Positions 22,266-29,566 of a stretch of DNA of 29,566 bases are shown one piece after another; positions within the stretch are counted from its first letter, which is position 1, and each line of letters begins with the position of its first letter. Made by a program: the position numbers and the translations under genes. Location of the stretch: contig JBDRGC010000092.1 in the NCBI GenBank assembly GCA_043818215.1, positions 1 to 29,566 on the forward strand, in the 5' to 3' direction. The notes beneath the pieces are model-generated. The model was not told the DNA's origin. It saw only the letters and a list, made by a program, of their open reading frames with translations, and searched no databases. This stretch comes from JBDRGC01 sp043818215 (GTDB lineage: Bacteria; Chloroflexota; Anaerolineae; Anaerolineales; UBA11858).

Positions 22266-22347
22266 TTTTTGTACACAGGTTTGACGGATCAACACGGATG
22301 AAAACTTAGAAAAATCCGTGTTGATCCGTGATATCCGTGTATTTTTT
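22266..22347. repeat. Second copy of the ACACGGAT inverted-repeat element
   Basis: TTTTTGTACACAGG...ACGGATCAACACGGAT (22266-22299) pairs with ATCCGTGTTGATCCGT...CCGTGTATTTTTT (22314-22347). Same family as 1031-1141, shorter centre. Confidence 0.8.
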
Positions 22348-22501
22348 TATAAGTTTCGTGATTAGTATTTTCTGACCGTGTTCAGTATAAATAGGAAAAA
22401 AAGGTGGGATCAAAGATGCCCCAACCGAATGTCCTTTCTATATCAGTATATCGCATATATCGCAATGCCGCAAAAGTCACACTTTGGAAGCACTGAAATA
22501 G

Positions 22502-22640
22502 GACGCGGACGAGCACTGACACTTGCCGCAGGTGCAAGTGTCCGCGTCCCATAAAATGGTGCTTTCGCTTTGCGTGCCTACAGCATGCCCGTTGTCTGTA
22601 TATCGTCGAACATCAGCCGTGGCGTCCGCGCCATCGGCTG
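22502..22640. repeat. Two palindromes in the gap before the DUF3795 gene end
   Basis: GGACGCGGAC/GTCCGCGTCC with inner ACTTG/CAAGT (22502-22550), and CAGCCG-TGGCG/CGCCA-TCGGCTG (22614-22640). Apart from these and A/T-rich DNA at 22380-22500, the 22348-22650 gap shows no gene; no T-run marks a terminator for the minus-strand operon. Confidence 0.6.
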
Positions 22641-22650
22641 GATGGGCTTG

Positions 22651-22977
22651 TTATGACACCCCTGCCTGCCCATCCTTGGGAATGGTCCTCAACTTGATAA
22701 CTGTGTAGTCTCCCTTGGCCCAGTTATTCAGATTCGCGAGCCGTTCACCATGGTCGCCATGTTCAGGATGGTCGAATGCCTGTTGGAGTTCCGCGCAGGG
22801 AAGGTCTGGGCACAGGCCACAATGAAGAAGCCCTTTCCCATGGCAGCATTTCGCTACGCCGCATTCGCCATAGAACATGTCGCCTTTGCAGGTTTGGCAC
22901 CCGGGGCAGTTCGTCTTCTCCTTCCATTCGCATATCCCGCAGTATGCGCCGCACATACCGATCTGTTGTTTGTCCAT
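22651..22977 (-). CDS. DUF3795 cysteine-rich protein
   Basis: A 108-aa protein opening MDKQQIGMCGAYCGICEWKE and carrying about twelve cysteines in pairs (CGAYCGIC, CPGCQTC, CGVAKCC, CGLCPDLPC), the pattern of the DUF3795 family, likely a zinc or iron-sulfur binding module of unknown role. A longer frame exists upstream, but it reads through the glycosyltransferase gene in another frame; AAGGA 8 nt before the ATG at 22977 fixes the start. It begins 5 bp after the preceding glycosyltransferase stop, so it is the last gene of that operon. Why it travels with glycan genes is unclear. Confidence 0.85.
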   Translation of the reverse strand: MDKQQIGMCGAYCGICEWKEKTNCPGCQTCKGDMFYGECGVAKCCHGKGLLHCGLCPDLPCAELQQAFDHPEHGDHGERLANLNNWAKGDYTVIKLRTIPKDGQAGVS

Positions 22978-22982
22978 TCGTT

Positions 22983-24497
22983 TCATCCTTTCAACTGGCA
23001 TAACAAGACAATATGCAGCCACCAAAAATCGAGGGTGTTGCGCCGCAGAAATTCCGATTGCAGCAAGGCCTGACCGTTGGGTACATCCGGGGCGTGGTCG
23101 GCAATAGCTTGCAGGCTGAGCGTGGCCTGCTGCCATGTCTCCGTCTGCGAGTAGGCTTTCAGCAAATCGAGGGCGACAGGCCATTGCCGCACGATGGGCG
23201 AATGCTCCACGCTTAATATCGTTTGACCGTAAGCCTGAGAAATATCGGCTCCAGCAAAGCTTTGAAATAAATAACGGCTGTGGTCTACCAAAATAGCGGG
23301 AATCTGGACTATCAGTCCAATGATGAAAAATGTCGCAAAGAGCACCCTCGCCAGGCGGGTATTTCGATCTTCGAGCAAAACGCCGAGTGGGAGAAAAGCC
23401 AGGGGCAAGACGGGGAGCAGGAACCGCGGCCCCCAGTTGAAGCCGCCTGTCCAGAAATTGTAGGGGGCGTAAAAGGCCAGGTAACTCAACCACAAACCCG
23501 TGAACAGCCAAAACTCAGCCCGATGCTGGCGGGCAAAGAGGTCCCAGGCTGCCACTCCCAGTATCAGCATCGGAGCGTACAATAAGATCCCTTTACCCGG
23601 ACCTACCAGCAAACCATAAAGTCCCAAAATGGCTGGCGTCGTCCAGGCGATTTCATCGTATCCGGTGGTGAAGATAGACCCGAACCGTAGCCAGTTGTAG
23701 CCAGCGGTCACGCCCAGTGCGGCCGCGACGCCGACAGCCAGGGGAAGAATCCAGTCCCAACGTCTGTGTGCCGGAGCCGCCAAGGTCAAATACAAAACTA
23801 TGGCAGGAAGTATGATGATCGTGCTCAGACGGAAAAGAATGGCCGCGCCGCAAGCCAGGGAGAGGCCCCAGAGCCAATGCTGGTCGAGGGTGCCGCGCCA
23901 ACGATAGGCCATGTAGACGGCTCCTAAAACCAGGAACATCACACCTGGCTGGGGATAGAATGTCTTCACATACGGCCAGGCCATAGATGTGAAAATCGCT
24001 GCCAAGGCGATCCAGCGGCTGGTACTGGTGCGATAGCCCAAAGCGCGCCCAAAACGCACAAGCAGCCAGCCGCAGCCAGCCAGGGCCAATGGATTGAGCA
24101 TGGAAACCGCCAGCCGGGCGGCCCAACCCTCGGGCTGGCTGTGATTCTCCGGGGTCAGCAACCCTCCCCCAATTCCGCCTAGCAGGTACAGGGGCACGGC
24201 AGCTAACGATTGCCCAATCCCATATTTGGAATAAGTGTAGCCCCCACGTCCGGGAACGGCGGAGGTCGTCCAAAAAGGCTCCGGGGTGTCAGGCAGAAAC
24301 AGGGAGGCATCCTGTGCGGGGATGGTTATCATCTCGCGGCCCACGGCGAGGCCGCGTCCCGCCAGCAGGTTCTGAGTCACGCGGAACATGGTCTCCTCGT
24401 CCCCGCCGACCACGTGTCCCCCCGCAGTCGATATCAAAGCGGCAAGCAGCAATCCGAAGAAAGCTAAATCTGATAAAACAGGACGGTCGGATTTCAT
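22983..24497 (-). CDS. GT-C type membrane glycosyltransferase
   Basis: A 504-aa protein with about 10-11 membrane helices. The first helix (LAFFGLLLAALISTAGGHVV) is followed by an outer loop with the acidic pair GGDEETMFRVTQNLLAGRG, which fits the DxD/DE site of GT-C enzymes that take sugars from polyprenyl-phosphate donors on the outer membrane face. GFNWGPRFLLPVLPLAFLP is typical of the family's later helices. Substrate is unknown. Its ATG overlaps the previous gene's stop by 4 bp (ATGA), so the two are coupled. It is the middle gene of a three-gene minus-strand operon. Confidence 0.82.
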   Translation of the reverse strand: MKSDRPVLSDLAFFGLLLAALISTAGGHVVGGDEETMFRVTQNLLAGRGLAVGREMITIPAQDASLFLPDTPEPFWTTSAVPGRGGYTYSKYGIGQSLAAVPLYLLGGIGGGLLTPENHSQPEGWAARLAVSMLNPLALAGCGWLLVRFGRALGYRTSTSRWIALAAIFTSMAWPYVKTFYPQPGVMFLVLGAVYMAYRWRGTLDQHWLWGLSLACGAAILFRLSTIIILPAIVLYLTLAAPAHRRWDWILPLAVGVAAALGVTAGYNWLRFGSIFTTGYDEIAWTTPAILGLYGLLVGPGKGILLYAPMLILGVAAWDLFARQHRAEFWLFTGLWLSYLAFYAPYNFWTGGFNWGPRFLLPVLPLAFLPLGVLLEDRNTRLARVLFATFFIIGLIVQIPAILVDHSRYLFQSFAGADISQAYGQTILSVEHSPIVRQWPVALDLLKAYSQTETWQQATLSLQAIADHAPDVPNGQALLQSEFLRRNTLDFWWLHIVLLCQLKG

Positions 24498-26221
24498 GGC
24501 GCGTAAATCTCGATTTCATCTGGCCTGACGATTTGTGATAAATCATAGAACACATAATAATCGCCAATTTGAGTTTCCTGCCAGGCTGCGCCCGCAGCGG
24601 CGAACTCCACCCGCAGTCGCTCATTCAGAGCCGGGTGGTTAGTGGTGATATAAGCCACTCGAGAGGCCTGCTCGACAATATCATCGTAAGGTGCGTAGCG
24701 GTCATCGCGGGGCGTGTAACGGAAATCATCGTGGTAGGGGAGCCGGGGCACAAATACTAAGTCTTCCTGGGAGTGGAACGCCAACGGATACGTCACCCAA
24801 TAATTTGTGTAGCCGCGCGTTTCTCCGTGATCCGATAAAAACTGGATCAAATCATCCATGTAGCGGTGATCAACCTGAGTGATGGCGTTGAATTGAGTTG
24901 TCAGGCCGGGCGGATAAAGATTGGCGCATTGGGCTGTCCCCCAAAAATTGTAGAGCAGGATAATTCCTATCAATCCCCAAAGCCAACGGCCATGATCGTC
25001 GACCAGCGACAGTATCATTTCAGCCGCAAAAAGAGCCAATGGGACAGCCAACGGCACGAAATATCTTCCTGAGGGGTCCACGCCGAATGAAGTGAAGACA
25101 AATCCCAGGGCCAATGTCAGCATGGAGCCTGCCAACACACCGGCCCCCAAGCGATGCCGCTGCCCAAATTTGAACCGCGTGGCGATGAAAGCCAACACCC
25201 CAACCCAAAAAGTCAGGGCGACCGGCAGCAGGGGCAGAGCCAGCCAGCGGACTTCCCACGCCGGGCGCATCCCAAAAGCCGCGGTGCCGCCAAATAAGAT
25301 CAGGCTCCAAAGATGTTCCCAGACACGCGCCAACCAATGACTTGGCCCAACTCCCGCGATTACCCCGCCCCCCAATTCCCATAGAAGCTGATTTAGGCCA
25401 TGTTGGGAGGCAAACACCCACCAGGGAGCCGAACCCAACAAGCCACCGGCCACCGTCAATCCCAAAGCTTTCCAGGTTTGGGACGCTAACAAGAATTTCT
25501 GAATGCTCCTTGCTCGCTGCCACAACCCCACTATCAGGAATATGCCCATAGGAATGCTGAAAATCAAGGTTATGCCAAAGACCCAAACTCCCAGCCCAAC
25601 CATGAATCCCCAGGCCAGCCAGAGCCAATTTGTCACCCGCTGCTCGTGCCGGATCGACTTGATTATTTGCAACCCTACAATCAGGATCAGATTGCCCAAC
25701 AAAAGCCCCTCGCCGTACCCGCCCAGCGAGACGGTCGTATAAAGGGTGACGATCACACTCGGCACGGCCAAAAACCAGGCCGCAATTATCCCGGCGCGTT
25801 TCGATCCTAGAGCTATTTCTCCCAATTTGACCGTGCTCACTAAAAGGCCCAGATACAGCAGCCCCTGGATGAGTCGGATCACCCACACATGTTCGCCAAA
25901 CAACCCAAAACCAAAGGCGACCAGCCAGGCATCCAGGCTGCCCATATAGGCTTGCCCGTAGAAAAAGATCGGTCTTGCGCCCTGTGTGATGTGACGCGCC
26001 ATCAAAGCCACCACCGCTTCATCGCTGTTGAAGGGCACGATATCGGAGAGAAGCAGCCAAACTTTCAGGCCCGCGGCCGTCAGTAAGGCTCCCAGCACGA
26101 GGAGAAGATTGGAGATTGGAGATTGGAGATTGGAGATTGGAGATTGGAGATTGGAGATTGGAGATTGGAGATTGGAGATTGGAGATTGGAGATTGCCTTT
26201 GTGTATTTGCTTGTCCGTCAT
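24494..26221 (-). CDS. GT-C type glycosyltransferase with heptad-repeat N terminus
   Basis: A 575-aa protein; after MTDKQIHKG comes NLQSPIS repeated about four times, encoded by 12 tandem 7-bp units, then the first helix (LLLVLGALLTAAGLKVWLLL), the GT-C-like loop SDIVPFNSDEAVVALMARHI with its DE pair, about ten more helices and an outer C-terminal domain. AAAGG about 7 nt before the ATG at 26221 supports this start, putting the array inside the coding region. Gain or loss of one 7-bp unit would shift the frame, so expression may be phase-variable. The gene leads the operon with the 504-aa glycosyltransferase (4-bp overlap) and DUF3795. Confidence 0.82.
   Translation of the reverse strand: MTDKQIHKGNLQSPISNLQSPISNLQSPISNLQSPISNLLLVLGALLTAAGLKVWLLLSDIVPFNSDEAVVALMARHITQGARPIFFYGQAYMGSLDAWLVAFGFGLFGEHVWVIRLIQGLLYLGLLVSTVKLGEIALGSKRAGIIAAWFLAVPSVIVTLYTTVSLGGYGEGLLLGNLILIVGLQIIKSIRHEQRVTNWLWLAWGFMVGLGVWVFGITLIFSIPMGIFLIVGLWQRARSIQKFLLASQTWKALGLTVAGGLLGSAPWWVFASQHGLNQLLWELGGGVIAGVGPSHWLARVWEHLWSLILFGGTAAFGMRPAWEVRWLALPLLPVALTFWVGVLAFIATRFKFGQRHRLGAGVLAGSMLTLALGFVFTSFGVDPSGRYFVPLAVPLALFAAEMILSLVDDHGRWLWGLIGIILLYNFWGTAQCANLYPPGLTTQFNAITQVDHRYMDDLIQFLSDHGETRGYTNYWVTYPLAFHSQEDLVFVPRLPYHDDFRYTPRDDRYAPYDDIVEQASRVAYITTNHPALNERLRVEFAAAGAAWQETQIGDYYVFYDLSQIVRPDEIEIYAP
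26106..26194. repeat. Perfect 12-copy GGAGATT array in a glycosyltransferase 5' coding region
   Basis: Twelve exact units at 26111-26194 plus a partial unit before. On the coding (minus) strand it reads AATCTCC. All six frames of this heptad are free of stops. Confidence 0.97.
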
Positions 26222-26236
26222 TTGTTACACCTTTCC

Positions 26237-26318
26237 ACTTGCAAACTTGCTACCTGCCACTTGCCACCTGCCACTTGCACACTTGCCACTTTCACACCTG
26301 CCACTTGCAAACTTGCAT
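26237..26318. repeat. CCACTTG/CAAACTTG heptad array
   Basis: Degenerate 7-bp units (GCCACTT, GCCACCT, GCACACT) fill the intergenic region between divergent glycosyltransferase operons. Confidence 0.85.
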
Positions 26319-26341
26319 ATTACACGACCCGCCCGTATAAT
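26313..26341 (+). promoter_or_regulatory. Promoter of the plus-strand glycosyltransferase pair
   Basis: -35 TTGCAT (26313-26318), 17-bp spacer, -10 TATAAT (26336-26341). The leader holds a direct repeat CCCTAAAACCCA (26391-26402 and 26403-26414) that runs into the ATG and leaves no Shine-Dalgarno sequence. Confidence 0.65.
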
Positions 26342-26412
26342 CTGCATTAGACGCCCCGCAATTGTAGTCTTTTCTATCGCAGGATACAACCCTAAAACCC
26401 ACCCTAAAACCC

Positions 26413-28008
26413 ATGAACAAAAACCCGCGTTCCCAAATCGACCCAGCCGACCGGCAGAATTTTATATCCGTGCTCGCATTGATCCTGGCAATCATCATCG
26501 GAGCTTTCGTAAGAGTTACCCACGTGTTGGGTTTGGACTTTCCTCTCAACGATGGCGGGTTCTTTTACGCCATGATTCGAGATATGCAAAACGCCCATTA
26601 TGCGCTCCCCATCCACGCATCCTACAATCTGACCAACATACCCTTCGCGTACCCGCCTTTGTCATTATACGCAGCTGGATTTTTATCCGCTGGATTGAAT
26701 TTGCCGCTGCTCGATATAATTCGTGTGTTTCCGGCGTGCATCAGCATCCTGACCATCCCGGCTTTTTTTCTACTGAGTCGCAGAATCCTGCAATCGGAAA
26801 AACAAATTATCTTTGCCACTTTCGCGTTCACATTGCTGCCAACATCCTTCGACTGGCTGATTGTGGGCGGCGGGCTGACGCGCTCTTTCGGCTATCTCTT
26901 TGCAATTCTAACACTCTATCAGACCCACGCGCTTTACACCACTCCCAAGAAGCGCTACATTTTCACCACTATTCTATTCGCCAGTCTCACTGTTCTGAGT
27001 CATCCGGGAACCGCCTGGTTCACTGTCTACAGCGCAGGAGTGCTCTTTCTATTCTACCGCCGCAGCAGCAAACACGGTGTGCTCAAATCGCTGCTCGTCA
27101 TCGCAGGGGTGATCGCCCTGACCGCTCCGTGGTGGGCAACCCTGGTCACCCGCCACGGTCTGTCCGTGATGCTCTATCCCTACCAAACCGAATCCTTCTC
27201 GCTGGCATCCCTACTCACACCGTTCACATTCCTGTACACCAACGAACCCCTGCTTGATATCCTGGCGGTCACCGGCTTGTTGGGATTGCTGGTATGCCTG
27301 CGGGAGCGCGCTTATCTGCTGCCAATCTGGCTCGTGTCAGTTTTTGTATTCGAGCCGCGGTTGGGGGCGACATACTCGGTTGTGCCGATGGCGATGCTTG
27401 TGGGGGCCGGGATCGATAGAGTCATATTGCCGGCGATTTCGGCTCCCTTTGCCTCCCAGGTGCAACGCACTTCCGAAGTGCGTCGCACCTTAGGTAGGCT
27501 TCCCAAAATCGCACTGGGATATTTACTGCTATACGCCCTAATCTCTGCTTACCTGGCCCCAAATTCTAACGCCATCTCGAATGACCAATCCGAAGCAATG
27601 CAATGGATCGAGGCCAGCACCCCGGAGGCCAGTCAATTTGTGGTGATCAGCGGAGAAGAGAAGTACGGCATCGACTATGTGGCGGAGTGGTTCCCCGCCC
27701 TGAGCCGCCGTGCCAGCCTGACAACCCCCCAAGGGCACGAATGGCTCCCCAATCACGAGTTCACCCGGCGAGTCCAAGTCCATGCCGAATTGCAGGTCTG
27801 CGCCAACAAAGACACTGCCTGCCTGGAAACGTGGGCCGAACGCGCCAGCATCACGTTTACGCATATCTACATCCCCAGGCACGATTCCGGCAGTGACGCC
27901 GAAGATTGCAATCAACTAGAATCTGCGCTCAAGTCATCCCCAAATTACGAAGTAATCTACAATGGAGCGGGAGGGATAATATTTGCTGCCAGGAATACAA
28001 TCCCATGA
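26413..28008 (+). CDS. GT-C type membrane glycosyltransferase
   Basis: A 531-aa protein with about ten helices, opening with a basic cytoplasmic tail and helix FISVLALILAIIIGAFVRVT, then the outer loop LGLDFPLNDGGFFYAMIRDM with acidic residues in the GT-C position, and a soluble outer C-terminal domain (about 400-531) containing a CANKDTAC cysteine pair that could form a disulfide. Residues about 349-360 (QVQRTSEVRRTL) are encoded by a 33-bp palindrome inserted between two helices. No Shine-Dalgarno sequence is visible. Its stop overlaps the next start by 4 bp (ATGA). Sugar donor and acceptor are unknown. Confidence 0.82.
   Translation: MNKNPRSQIDPADRQNFISVLALILAIIIGAFVRVTHVLGLDFPLNDGGFFYAMIRDMQNAHYALPIHASYNLTNIPFAYPPLSLYAAGFLSAGLNLPLLDIIRVFPACISILTIPAFFLLSRRILQSEKQIIFATFAFTLLPTSFDWLIVGGGLTRSFGYLFAILTLYQTHALYTTPKKRYIFTTILFASLTVLSHPGTAWFTVYSAGVLFLFYRRSSKHGVLKSLLVIAGVIALTAPWWATLVTRHGLSVMLYPYQTESFSLASLLTPFTFLYTNEPLLDILAVTGLLGLLVCLRERAYLLPIWLVSVFVFEPRLGATYSVVPMAMLVGAGIDRVILPAISAPFASQVQRTSEVRRTLGRLPKIALGYLLLYALISAYLAPNSNAISNDQSEAMQWIEASTPEASQFVVISGEEKYGIDYVAEWFPALSRRASLTTPQGHEWLPNHEFTRRVQVHAELQVCANKDTACLETWAERASITFTHIYIPRHDSGSDAEDCNQLESALKSSPNYEVIYNGAGGIIFAARNTIP
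27458..27490 (+). repeat. 33-bp palindrome inside a glycosyltransferase gene
   Basis: AGGTGCAACGCACTTC, one C, GAAGTGCGTCGCACCT; 15 of 16 arm positions pair. It encodes an Arg/Ser/Glu-rich loop. Confidence 0.88.
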
Positions 28009-29287
28009 AACGCTTCCTGCAAACCGACTGGCCTTTCGTGATCCTGCTGATTCCCCTGACCATCTTCTACCTTTGGGGCCTCAGATTCGTTCCCTTCCAC
28101 CCCGACGAAAGCACACAACTTTACATGAGCAGTGACTTCGAATCGCTGTTCTCCAACCCGGCGTCTCTGTTTTGGGATCCGGATCGAGAAGACGACCCCC
28201 GCCAACGTTACCGCGAACTGGATGCCCCGTTGACCAAATACATCCTGGGCCTGGGGCGTGTGATAGCGGGGCAGCCTGCTCTGCCTGTGGACTGGGATTG
28301 AGCCAGTCGTGGGAGGCAAACACCCAGGCTGGCGCGCTGCCCGATGCCAATCTGCTGCGCACCGGACGTGGAACGATCACGCTGCTGCTGCCACTCAGCC
28401 TGATGTTCATCTACCTGATTGGGAAACGAATCCATAGCCCCACCACAGGGTTGATTGCCGCCCTGCTTGTGGGCAGCCACGCCCTGACCCTGCTCCACGC
28501 GCGGCGGGCCATGGCCGAGGGGCCGCTCTTGTTTGGTACTACCCTGGCGGTGTGGAGCCTATTGCAGGCCAGAAAACGTCCCTGGCTGACCGGCCTGGGA
28601 ATAGCGCTGGCCTTCAACGCCAAGCAATCTGCCCTGGCCATCCTGCCGGTGGGACTTCTGGCTGTGTGCTGGCTTCCTGCCAATACAGACCGGCGCATTC
28701 GAAAGATGGCAGTCAACCTGGCGCAATTTATGGGCGTGTTTGCTGTTGTCACCATTGCCCTGAGTCCCCTGCTGTGGAGCAACCCGTGGCGCGCCGCCCA
28801 GGCATCGATCCAGGCGCGGCAGGAGCTTATCAACCAGCAAATCGAAGACACCAAACGCATTGCCCCCGAAAAATATTTAGAAACGCCAACCCAGCGTTTG
28901 ACAGTGTTGATTGCTAACCTTTATGTTGGGCCGGCTACTTATGGATTAGTGGGCAACCTGGCCCCCATCCGCGACGATGTCGATGCTTATATTGCCATCC
29001 CTGGGCATAACTTGTTGCGCGGCTTGTGGGGAGGGGGGATTCTCCTGGTGCTCACGCTGTTCGGCCTGTACCTGGCTGGGCGGGATAGCTGGCAAGGGAG
29101 CCAAAACCAACGTCGGGAACTGACTCTGCTGCTCCTAGCAACCACACTCCAGGGAGCGGCCCTGATCATTGCCGTCCCTTTACCGTGGCCGCGTTACAGC
29201 ATCCCGATGATAGCGTTCGAATGCCTCTGGATCGCTTACGGGGTCACACGAGTGTTAGCGCGAAAATCTCCCGCTGGGGGTCAGTAG
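28005..29287 (+). CDS. GT-C type glycosyltransferase, frameshifted
   Basis: Starts at ATG 28005, overlapping the previous stop by 4 bp. The first frame gives MKRFLQTDWPFVILLIPLTI and the GT-C loop FVPFHPDESTQLYMSSDFES with its DE pair, but stops at 28299 after PALPVDWD. The rest of the protein continues in the next frame as SQSWEANTQAGALPDANLLR, with about eight more helices to 29287. Adding one G after 28300 would give DWDWSQSWEANTQAGALP, a smooth continuation. The full protein would be about 427 aa. Either a single-base sequence error or a real inactivating mutation. The 28172 ATG open in the second frame is not a true start. Confidence 0.82.
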
Positions 29288-29566
29288 ATCAGTAGATCAG
29301 TAGATCAGTAGATCAGTAGATCAGTAGATCAGTAGATCAGTAGATCAGTAGATCAGTGGATCAGTAGATCAGTGGATCAGTAGATCAGTAGATCAGTGGA
29401 TCAGTAGATCAGTGGATCAGTAGATCAGTAGATCAGTAGATCAGTGGATCAGTAGATCAGTGGATCAGTAGATCAGTAGATCAGTAGATCAGTAAATCAG
29501 TAAATCAGTACATCAGTGAATACTTCCCACTTCCTGGTTTACTGGTTTACTGGTTTACTGGTTTAC
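29281..29566. repeat. About 29 CAGTAGAT octamers, then CTGGTTTA octamers
   Basis: An 8-bp-unit array (CAGTAGAT with CAGTGGAT and CAGTAAAT variants) runs from 29282 to about 29518; nearly every junction makes a GATC site. It is followed by TTCCTGGTTTACTGG-type octamers, which are the reverse complement of CAGTAAAC units, and is cut by the window end. The same units form the insert at 17297. Confidence 0.95.

Noticed and set aside
22651..23511. 286-codon version of the DUF3795 gene
   Set aside because: The upstream 178 codons overlap the glycosyltransferase gene in another frame; a Shine-Dalgarno sequence supports the 22977 start.
26111..26194. Regular repeats that could be taken for a CRISPR array
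   Set aside because: Units are contiguous 7-bp repeats with no spacers; the same holds for the arrays at 15670 and 29282.
26028..27257. 409-codon plus-strand open frame across the divergent region
   Set aside because: It is built from the stop-free GGAGATT array and runs out of frame through a glycosyltransferase gene.

Overview
The window looks like a piece of a Chloroflexota chromosome, most likely class Anaerolineae (inferred from gene families and repeat style; no marker gene settles it). Support comes from a T-box leader in front of a very long isoleucyl-tRNA synthetase, a LysM/M23 peptidase beside TPR lipoprotein-like genes, ABC-2 transporter genes, GT-C glycosyltransferases, and intergenic regions packed with short tandem and palindromic repeats. 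No transposase, integrase, phage gene, rRNA or CRISPR array was found.

Layout. 1-1000: a small DUF1232-like membrane protein and a membrane-anchored rhodanese. 1030-1600: repeats and a compact transcription unit (consensus promoter, 30-codon ORF, two terminators). 1612-5807: an ABC-2 exporter (ATPase with a 1-base frameshift, then permease) followed by two tandem-GNAT acetyltransferases. 5808-6430: repeat-rich gap with a tRNA-Val(GAC) whose 3' end is duplicated. 6466-7806: a minus-strand two-gene module (253-aa unknown protein plus PIN-domain protein) behind a promoter whose -10 lies inside a 26-bp palindrome. 8037-12004: LysM/M23 peptidase divergent from two overlapping-function TPR membrane proteins. 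12266-12909: a minus-strand TumE-like toxin-antitoxin pair. 13126-16706: class I fumarase alpha subunit, a DUF92 membrane protein preceded by three DnaA-box-like sites, and a PH-domain membrane protein. 17072-21247: promoter, ileS T-box leader and ileS. 21529-22212: AIM24-family protein. 22651-29287: a surface-glycan cluster of four GT-C-type membrane glycosyltransferases in two divergent operons, plus a DUF3795 gene; the last glycosyltransferase carries a 1-base frameshift.

The most striking theme is repeat invasion of functional sequence. Many unrelated tandem arrays share a 7-bp unit, often as facing inverted arrays. One heptad array forms the N-terminal coding region of a glycosyltransferase (a candidate phase-variable locus). 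Repeat-like inserts sit in four places inside the IleRS coding sequence, one palindrome sits inside another glycosyltransferase, and an 8-bp-unit hairpin array is inserted inside the ileS T-box leader. Inverted-repeat elements supply the stop codons of ileS and of the M23 peptidase gene. The best candidate for an undescribed protein system is the PIN module at 6466-7806.
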